From Clostridiales bacterium (GTDB taxonomy: Bacteria > Bacillota > Clostridia > Saccharofermentanales > UBA5734): a stretch of DNA of 10,793 nt. Below the pieces are notes generated by a model. That model saw only the letters and a list, made by a program, of their open reading frames with translations. It did not search any database and was not told the origin of the DNA. Location: positions 1-10,793 of the forward strand of contig DMJC01000221.1 of the NCBI GenBank assembly GCA_003451915.1, read 5' to 3'. Below, in pieces: positions 6,120 through 10,793 of this stretch (position 1 is the first letter of the stretch; each line of letters begins with the position of its first letter). A program made the position numbers and the translations under genes.

Positions 6120-6946
6120 AAACCGTTGTCATCACCGGTGCTACCTCTGGGATAGGTTTGGCCGTAGCCAGAGCAATGCTGGCTGCCGGCTGGCATGTTA
6201 TCGGCATCGGCAGCCAGCCAGTCAGCTGCACTATGGCTCTTGAAAAAATCGACCCTGGCTTGAGGCAAAATATTCGCTTCCTTGCAGGCGACCTCATGCA
6301 GCAACGTGAAGTCATCCGCCTGGCCAAACTGATTTGTCTCCATCTCGACGAAAACTGCGATGGGCGGCTTGATGCCTTGATCAATAATGCCGGCTGTGTA
6401 CGCAGCTGGTATGCCACAAGCGAAGAAGGCTATGAGCAGCAATTTGCGCTCAATCATCTCGCCGGATTTTTACTCACAAAAATGTTTCTGCCACAGCTGA
6501 TCAAGGCTCACGGCCGAATCTTGTTCACGGGCAGCGGTTCGCATCGAGGCCTCGACATCAACTGGCCGGACATGATGTTTAAAAATCACTACCGCCCGCT
6601 GCGTGCCTATAAGCAAAGTAAGTTATGCAACATGCTGACTGCGCTCGAACTTAATCACCGTCTCACTGGCACCGGTGTGCGCGCCTATGTCGTGGATCCC
6701 GGTCTGGTCCGAACCGACATCGGCAACAAGAAAACCGGCGGACTGGTCAGTCTGGTCTGGACATTGCGTAAAAGGCAAGGTCAACACCCGGACAAGCCGG
6801 CTCAAACATACGCCTGGCTTTGCAGTCAAAATCCTGCGCCCGATGGCCTGTATTTTTATAATTGCCAGAAGCGCGCTTACAGCCGCTATGTAACTGACGA
6901 AAGCGCAAGAAGGCTTTTTAAGTTAAGTGAAGGATTGATCTTATGA
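6116..6946 (+). CDS. Short-chain dehydrogenase/reductase (retinol-dehydrogenase-like)
   Basis: A classical-type NAD(P)-dependent oxidoreductase of 276 residues. The Rossmann motif TGATSGIG is at 7-14, NNAG at 90-93, the catalytic Ser region FTGSGSHRG at 127-135 and YKQSK at 155-159 (Tyr155, Lys159), followed by VDPGLVRTDIG at 183-193. The long substrate region and the DPGLVRT segment resemble the retinol dehydrogenase/WWOX-like branch, though the bacterial substrate cannot be told from sequence. ATG 6116 is preferred because it overlaps the upstream stop as ATGA; an in-frame ATG at 6104 would add MVCF and is possible. The stop overlaps the start of the next dehydrogenase, again by ATGA (6943-6946), so the four genes form one coupled operon under the PadR promoter. 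Confidence 0.9.
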   Translation: MKTVVITGATSGIGLAVARAMLAAGWHVIGIGSQPVSCTMALEKIDPGLRQNIRFLAGDLMQQREVIRLAKLICLHLDENCDGRLDALINNAGCVRSWYATSEEGYEQQFALNHLAGFLLTKMFLPQLIKAHGRILFTGSGSHRGLDINWPDMMFKNHYRPLRAYKQSKLCNMLTALELNHRLTGTGVRAYVVDPGLVRTDIGNKKTGGLVSLVWTLRKRQGQHPDKPAQTYAWLCSQNPAPDGLYFYNCQKRAYSRYVTDESARRLFKLSEGLIL

Positions 6947-7716
6947 ATGTTTTGATTACAGGTGCCAGTGGCGGACTTGGCCGGGCTTTAGCCGGTGAAT
7001 GCGCACGACGCGGCTACAACATGTTGTTAACCGATCTGAAGACTGATAATCTGTTAGCGCTGAAACATGGTCTGGAATGTCAATATCCTGTCAGCATTAC
7101 AGTTAAGGCTTGCGACCTGACCGCTGATCAGAATGTCGATGATTTGCTGATGTTCACCGATCAGCATAACTTGCGGTTTGATATGCTGCTAAATGTAGCG
7201 GGCATTGACCACGAGGGCGGTTTTCTCAGTATCGAACGACAAAAAATACTCGACATTGTCAATCTGGATATCATTGCCACCTTACGAATAACCCACGGTC
7301 TGCTTGAGCGTCGCCGGCCGGGAAAACCTTTTTACATCTTGTTTGTCTCCAGTCTTGCCTCGCTCTGTCCGATGCCGTTTAAAGCAACCTACGCAGCATC
7401 AAAGCGTTTCTTGCTGGATTTTTCAATCGCGCTCAACCGGGAGCTGCAAGACCAGAAAGTCCATGTCATGGCACTTTGCCCCGCCGGGCTGGCCACCACG
7501 CACGAAGCACTGCAGGGCATTGCTGCTCAAGGCTTCTGGGGACAGATAACAACCTGTCATATCGAAATAATGGTACGCATGACCATCAGCCATCTGTTAT
7601 GTGGACGTCACGTCTATATCCCCGGCACTGTAAATCGAATCCTTTCCTTTTTTGGAAAACTTGTGCCGCCGGCAGCTGCTTCAGCGCTGGTCTACTCCCG
7701 CTGGCAAAAAAGCTGA
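6943..7716 (+). CDS. Short-chain dehydrogenase/reductase (DltE-like)
   Basis: A second, clearly different SDR of 257 residues. It shows TGASGGLG (6-13), NVAG (84-87), FVSSLAS with the catalytic Ser (134-140), and YAASK (Tyr150, Lys154) followed by CPAGLATT (179-186) in place of the common PG motif. The pattern fits the DltE/YqjQ-like group of bacterial SDRs that includes ketone or 3-oxoacyl reductases; the substrate is unknown. The C-terminal part (about 220-257) is hydrophobic and may touch the membrane. It starts at ATG 6943 inside the stop of the previous gene, with a weak AAGTGAAGG ribosome site (6923-6931) within that gene. It is the last gene of the PadR operon, and a repeat element begins eight bases after its stop. 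Confidence 0.9.
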   Translation: MNVLITGASGGLGRALAGECARRGYNMLLTDLKTDNLLALKHGLECQYPVSITVKACDLTADQNVDDLLMFTDQHNLRFDMLLNVAGIDHEGGFLSIERQKILDIVNLDIIATLRITHGLLERRRPGKPFYILFVSSLASLCPMPFKATYAASKRFLLDFSIALNRELQDQKVHVMALCPAGLATTHEALQGIAAQGFWGQITTCHIEIMVRMTISHLLCGRHVYIPGTVNRILSFFGKLVPPAAASALVYSRWQKS

Positions 7717-7723
7717 GGCCCCC

Positions 7724-7804
7724 TCACCTTTCACCGACCTGAGCTCCGCTCAGGTTCACCCTTCACCTTTCACCTTTCACTTTTCACCTTTCACTCTTCA
7801 CTTT
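7724..7804 (-). repeat. Heptamer array (GTGAARR type) with embedded hairpin, between convergent genes
   Basis: On the plus strand a TCACCTT unit and a partial TCACC are followed by a hairpin ACCTGAGC-TCC-GCTCAGGT (7737-7755, eight perfect pairs, three-base loop). Seven exact 7-base units of the form TCACNNT then run over 7756-7804. The last three units overlap the 3' end of the minus-strand aldo/keto reductase gene and encode its final residues and TGA stop. The element lies where the SDR operon and the reductase gene converge, and may help to terminate both. Confidence 0.92.
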
Positions 7805-8989
7805 CATGACCTTCTTGCCTAGATAAATCATCGGTTTGAAGAGTGGGCCTTCCATTTCACGGGCGACAGCTTTGAGTTGCTGACGAATGGCAATGTTTTG
7901 CGGGCAATGTGATTCACATTTGCCACATTCGATGCATAAAGAGGCATATCCCGGGTGAGCCGTCATTGCCCCGGTGTTGCGAAGATAATTGAATTTTGAT
8001 CCTTTAGATTCAAGAGCAAATTTTTCATTATATAGGGCAAAGCAGCCCGGAATATCGACGCCGGCAGGACAGGGCAGGCAATAGCTGCAAGCCGTGCAGT
8101 TAACCTTGGTTTTTTCACTGAGAATCGCACGGGCCTGATCAAAAAGCTCCAGATCACCTTGATCCAGTGCGGTCGCAGCTGAATCGATCTTCTCTGAAAT
8201 TTGAAGATTTTCACCAAGCTGAGCTTCATCGCTCATGCCCGACAAGACGACAGTGACCTCCGGATGACTCCAGACCCAGCGCAAGGCCCACTCAGCCGGG
8301 CTTCGCACTGGTTTGGCGCTGTGCCAGATTTTGTTGACCTCAGGCGGTAAGTTGTTAACAATTTTACCACCGCGCAGCGGCTCCATGATAATGACTGGCA
8401 AGCCTTTGCCTGCTGCATATAACAAACCGGCTTTCCCTGCCTGATTATTTTCATCAAGATAATTATATTGGATCTGGCAAAAGTCCCAATTATAGGCATC
8501 AATCAGCTTGATGAATTGTGCCTGGATACCATGAAAAGAAAAACCGATTCTGTGGATACGCCCATCTGCTTTTCGATCAGCGATCCAGCTTTCAAGGCCG
8601 GCTTGCCGTAAACGATCCCAGGTTCCGATATCGGTCAGCATATGAATGAGATAGTAGTCAATGTGATCCGTTTGCAGACGTTGCAGCTGTTTGTTGAGTA
8701 TTTTATCCATGTCATCTCGATTGCGCACCATGAACGGCGGCATCTTTGTCGCTATATTGACACGATCGCGATACCCCTTTGCCAGAGTCTGACCAAGGAC
8801 CTGTTCGCTTTTACCCTTTTGATAGACGTAGGCGGTGTCAAAATAATTGACGCCTCTTTCGATAGCCTCAATGATCATGGCTTCACTTCGCTCCATATCG
8901 ATGCTGTTTTTCTTTTGCGGCAGCCGCATACAGCCAAAGCCAAGTATTGACAGCTTCTCACCATTTTTCGGATCGGTTCGATAATTCAT
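7784..8989 (-). CDS. Aldo/keto reductase with C-terminal ferredoxin-type 4Fe-4S domain
   Basis: The 401-residue protein joins an AKR TIM barrel (about 1-285) to a ferredoxin-like C-terminal domain. The AKR catalytic tetrad is visible: Asp51 and Tyr56 in FDTAYVYQKGKSE, Lys82 in ATKMPP, and His116 in DYYLIHM. Cysteine clusters CTACSYCLPCP (C298, C301, C304, C307; C316 nearby) and CIECGKCESHCP (C352, C355, C358, C362) should hold two 4Fe-4S clusters. This architecture (COG1453) is common in anaerobic Firmicutes; substrate and electron partner are not known. The ATG at 8989 has GGAGG (8995-8999) six bases upstream, and it starts 11 bases after the DsrE stop, so both are one transcript. The last residues KVKSER and the stop come from the heptamer repeat. 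Confidence 0.93.
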   Translation of the reverse strand: MNYRTDPKNGEKLSILGFGCMRLPQKKNSIDMERSEAMIIEAIERGVNYFDTAYVYQKGKSEQVLGQTLAKGYRDRVNIATKMPPFMVRNRDDMDKILNKQLQRLQTDHIDYYLIHMLTDIGTWDRLRQAGLESWIADRKADGRIHRIGFSFHGIQAQFIKLIDAYNWDFCQIQYNYLDENNQAGKAGLLYAAGKGLPVIIMEPLRGGKIVNNLPPEVNKIWHSAKPVRSPAEWALRWVWSHPEVTVVLSGMSDEAQLGENLQISEKIDSAATALDQGDLELFDQARAILSEKTKVNCTACSYCLPCPAGVDIPGCFALYNEKFALESKGSKFNYLRNTGAMTAHPGYASLCIECGKCESHCPQNIAIRQQLKAVAREMEGPLFKPMIYLGKKVMKVKSER

Positions 8990-9000
8990 GTCAGCCTCCG

Positions 9001-9342
9001 TCAGATAGTTATCAGTTTTTCATTATCACGTAAAATCTGTGTCAGAGGTTCACCCCAGTAAATAACCTCAATGCCCATATCTGCCAGCTGATCTGTCACG
9101 CCTAACTGATCAGCGCAAGCCTTGCAGGCTGTAAATGAAACACCGGCAAGCTGCGCGGTTTTGATCTTTTCCTGGATGTGTCTGTCTTCGGCCACATATT
9201 TCGCCGTCGCCCCCCAGATAATCACAACCACCTGATCCCACCAGTTTTTTAGTCGCGAGTTGGTTGCATACATCATGACCATTTTCTCCGAGGTCAGCGG
9301 GTCGGCATTAGTCCATAAAATAAAAAGCTTGCTGTCTTCCAA
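9001..9342 (-). CDS. DsrE-family protein
   Basis: A 113-residue DsrE/DsrF-like protein, a small alpha/beta fold known from sulfur-relay and sulfur-oxidation systems; many family members in anaerobes have no assigned role. The visible pattern is LFILWTNADPLTSEKMVMMYATN (6-28), VVVIIWGATAKYVAED (38-53), and a Cys pair ACKACADQLGV (Cys73 and Cys76, CxxC spacing) at the site where the family carries its sulfur-accepting cysteine. The start is TTG (9340-9342): an AAAAAGGGGG ribosome site lies seven bases upstream and no ATG is placed better. It is the first gene of a two-gene operon with the Fe-S aldo/keto reductase, which hints at a thiol or sulfur redox link (inference). A TGCTACAAT -10 lies just upstream. 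Confidence 0.85.
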   Translation of the reverse strand: MEDSKLFILWTNADPLTSEKMVMMYATNSRLKNWWDQVVVIIWGATAKYVAEDRHIQEKIKTAQLAGVSFTACKACADQLGVTDQLADMGIEVIYWGEPLTQILRDNEKLITI

Positions 9343-9371
9343 AAGATCGCCCCCTTTTTAAATATAATGTC

Positions 9372-9380
9372 ATTGTAGCA
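9372..9380 (-). promoter_or_regulatory. Probable extended -10 of the dsrE-like/AKR operon
   Basis: Read on the minus strand, TGC-TACAAT is an extended -10 about 30 bases before the TTG start. The -35 region would fall in the first repeat hairpin (9394-9412) and shows no clear TTGACA, so this promoter may depend on the extended -10, or the hairpin element may have replaced the old -35. Confidence 0.5.
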
Positions 9381-9386
9381 TATCCA

Positions 9387-9492
9387 TTCACCGACCTGAG
9401 CTCCGCTAAGGTTTCACCCTTCGCTGACCTGAGCTCCGCTCAGGTTTCACCGGCCTGAGCTCAGCTCAGGCTTCACCCTTCACCTTTCACCT
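9387..9492 (-). repeat. Three tandem hairpins within a TTCACC heptamer array
   Basis: TTCACC units alternate with three hairpins: 9394-9412 (one G-A mismatch in the stem), 9427-9445 (identical to the hairpin at 7737-7755) and 9453-9471. In the third the outer pair A-T is replaced by G-C on both sides and the loop is TCA instead of TCC. Three exact or near-exact TTCACCY heptamers close the array (9472-9492). It occupies most of the divergent region between the dsrE-like gene and the LytTR gene; no gene lies in 9343-9575. Confidence 0.92.
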
Positions 9493-9521
9493 CAAATTAA
9501 TGACCACTCACCGTTTTTGTC

Positions 9522-9549
9522 TTTTCAAACACGCAGGGGTGCGTATAAT
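9522..9549 (+). promoter_or_regulatory. Probable promoter of the LytTR-LiaF-like operon
   Basis: TATAAT (9544-9549) is a perfect -10. TTTTCA (9522-9527), 16 bases upstream, is a modest -35. Between them ACGCA-GGGG-TGCGT (9531-9544) is a perfect 5-base inverted repeat that touches the -10 and could be an operator. The start codon is 26 bases downstream of the -10. Confidence 0.6.
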
Positions 9550-9575
9550 CAAAACTGTAAGGCAGGGACAAAGTG

Positions 9576-10028
9576 ATGCGGACTCGAATCGAGCAAGTTG
9601 GAGAGCATGACCCGGAAGAAATCGTCATCCGTTGCCGGCAGATCACGCCGGAAATTGAGTCGATGGCGCTCAAAATCGGATCAACGGATAAACACCCGGT
9701 TTTGCCATCTTTCTTCAAGGGAGATATGCAATACTATCTCTCGCTTGCTGAGATCGTCTTCTTTGAAACCGACGCAGAACGAGTTTTTGCCCATACTGTG
9801 AACGATTCGTTTGAAACCAGGATGCGCTTATATGCACTCGAGGCCGTCCTGCCGGGAAATTTTGTCCGTGTTTCCCGTTCAGCAATCGTCAATATCCAAC
9901 AAGTCTATTCGATTCAGAAAGGCATTACCGGCGTCAGCCTGATCGCCTTTCGTAAAACACACAAGGTCATTTACTGCTCACGAATGTACCGCAGCAATCT
10001 GATCAGGAAAATGGAAGCGAGGGGTTAA
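9576..10028 (+). CDS. LytTR-domain DNA-binding regulator (stand-alone)
   Basis: The 150-residue protein has an N-terminal alpha/beta stretch (1-45, with EEIVIRCRQITPEIESM) and a C-terminal LytTR DNA-binding domain (about 47-147). The latter shows YYLSLAEIVFFETDAERVFAHT (53-74), LYALEAVLPGNFVRVSRSAIVNIQQV (85-110) and VIYCSRMYRSNL (131-142). There is no response-receiver or histidine-kinase domain, so it belongs to the stand-alone LytTR regulators that are usually encoded beside a small membrane protein. ATG 9576 is chosen because AGGGA (9564-9568) is seven bases away; a GTG at 9573 is only slightly longer. The next gene begins one base after its stop, so the two are co-translated. Targets are unknown; autoregulation through the dyad in its promoter is possible. 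Confidence 0.92.
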   Translation: MRTRIEQVGEHDPEEIVIRCRQITPEIESMALKIGSTDKHPVLPSFFKGDMQYYLSLAEIVFFETDAERVFAHTVNDSFETRMRLYALEAVLPGNFVRVSRSAIVNIQQVYSIQKGITGVSLIAFRKTHKVIYCSRMYRSNLIRKMEARG

Positions 10029-10029
10029 A

Positions 10030-10767
10030 ATGGAAAACGAGCACAAACATCATGGCGTCACTTTTGGTAAAATCTTTTGGGGACTTTTGATTATTATCGC
10101 TGCGGGAGCATTGCTGCTCAACGGCTTGGGGATTGACATCGGCACGAGCCTGCCGCTCGTACGAATCATCGGCAGCGTTCTGCTGTTAGCAATTGCCGTT
10201 TCCAGCATCTCACAATTTAAATTTGTCTTATTCTTTGTCCCACTGACCTTTATTGCCTGGATCTGGCGGGCCGAATTAGGCATTCCCGCGGACAATTTTA
10301 AACTGTGGCCGATCCTGGGCGCAGCCGTCTTGCTCGGCATCGGCTTATCAGTACTTTTTCATCGTAAAAGTCATGTTCATGTCAAAATCAGCGGAACTGA
10401 GGATTTCGGCAGTACGACTGAGACGCTGAATGAAAATGAATTCGTCGACATCGATGCCAGTTGGGGTGATCACATCAAATATGTTCATGCTGATAATCTC
10501 AAGCAGGCAAAAATCAAAAGCAGCTTTGCTTCGACCAAGGTTTATTTTGACCAATGCAAAGTCAGCCCTGAAGGCCTGAATATCATTATCAATGCCAGTT
10601 TCTCCGAGTTGGTGCTCAACATCCCGCAGGACTGGGAACTAAACAATCAGATCGGCACTTTTGCCGGCGAAATCCACAGCATGCCACCCAGCCGGCTGGA
10701 CAATAAAGTCCGTGTCAACCTGACCGGCAGCGTCAATTTTGCTGAACTCAAGATCAATTATGTGTAA
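10030..10767 (+). CDS. LiaF-like four-helix membrane protein, LytTR partner
   Basis: A 245-residue protein with a short charged, His-containing N-terminus, four membrane helices (about 13-32, 41-60, 63-79 and 91-110) and a C-terminal all-beta domain (about 115-245) ending in repeated strands such as NIIINASFSELVLNIP and VRVNLTGSVNFAELKINYV. This is the architecture of LiaF/YvqF, the membrane inhibitor of the LiaRS cell-envelope stress system, whose C-terminal beta domain belongs to a family found in many envelope-stress proteins. GAGGGG (10019-10024) precedes the ATG by five bases. Pairing with a stand-alone LytTR regulator rather than with LiaRS suggests it controls or is controlled by that regulator, like the membrane partners of streptococcal LytTR systems; this is inference. 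Repeat units begin directly after the stop. Confidence 0.85.
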   Translation: MENEHKHHGVTFGKIFWGLLIIIAAGALLLNGLGIDIGTSLPLVRIIGSVLLLAIAVSSISQFKFVLFFVPLTFIAWIWRAELGIPADNFKLWPILGAAVLLGIGLSVLFHRKSHVHVKISGTEDFGSTTETLNENEFVDIDASWGDHIKYVHADNLKQAKIKSSFASTKVYFDQCKVSPEGLNIIINASFSELVLNIPQDWELNNQIGTFAGEIHSMPPSRLDNKVRVNLTGSVNFAELKINYV

Positions 10768-10770
10768 ACG

Positions 10771-10793
10771 GTGAAGAGTGAAAAGTGAAGGGT
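10771..10793 (+). repeat. Start of a GTGAARR heptamer array, cut by window end
   Basis: GTGAAGA, GTGAAAA and GTGAAGG are three consecutive 7-base units starting three bases after the stop of the LiaF-like gene and running off the window. They are the same flavour as the arrays at 7724-7804 and 9387-9492. Confidence 0.8.

Noticed and set aside
6004..6457. Minus-strand frames of 135-137 codons
   Set aside because: Both lie opposite the HAAS gene end and the first SDR, which have clear family motifs; the products match nothing I know.
7737..7755. Classical Rho-independent terminator
   Set aside because: The stem is good, but no run of T follows on either strand, so termination there is only possible, not shown.
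8642..8950. Plus-strand frame of 102 codons
   Set aside because: It is wholly antisense to the aldo/keto reductase and its catalytic motifs.

Overview
The window looks like chromosomal DNA of an anaerobic, low-to-medium GC Firmicute (Clostridia or a neighbouring class). The evidence is the clostridial-type proteins (PadR plus HAAS/DUF1700 pair, LytTR regulator, LiaF-like membrane protein, ferredoxin-type aldo/keto reductase, DsrE), strong GGAGG ribosome-binding sites and repeated use of TTG/GTG starts. This placement is inferred from protein families; no rRNA or tRNA gene is present to test it. There are 13 protein genes.

Layout. (1) 1-1029 is the 3' part of an ABC1/UbiB kinase-like gene, convergent with a membrane-anchored alpha/beta-hydrolase-fold protein on the minus strand (1101-2174). 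(2) 2295-4145 holds uppP and tsaD, two housekeeping genes on the plus strand. (3) 4146-4393 is an AT-rich non-coding stretch leading to smpB (4394-4858). (4) 5081-7716 is a tightly overlapping operon: a PadR repressor, a HAAS-domain membrane protein and two different short-chain dehydrogenases, behind a strong promoter whose -10 box lies in a palindrome. (5) 7784-9342 on the minus strand is a DsrE protein followed by an Fe-S aldo/keto reductase. (6) 9576-10767 is a LytTR regulator followed by a LiaF-like four-helix membrane protein.

The most distinctive feature is not a gene. Five intergenic regions carry arrays of strict 7-bp repeats of three sequence flavours (RAGGAAC/GAGTAAC, ATGAARG, GTGAARR), usually with an inverted arm and/or a short GC-rich hairpin. 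In three genes (hydrolase, smpB, aldo/keto reductase) the array runs into the reading frame and supplies the last codons and the stop. They resemble in style the short tandemly repeated repetitive sequences known from cyanobacteria, and look like an extragenic element family that expands at gene ends.

Two proteins look like degenerate enzymes: the UbiB-like protein has His where the family has its catalytic Asp, and the alpha/beta-hydrolase appears to lack all three triad residues. Two regulatory modules (PadR-HAAS-SDR-SDR and LytTR-LiaF) each pair a small DNA-binding protein with a membrane partner. I saw no transposase, phage gene, CRISPR array, tRNA or rRNA.
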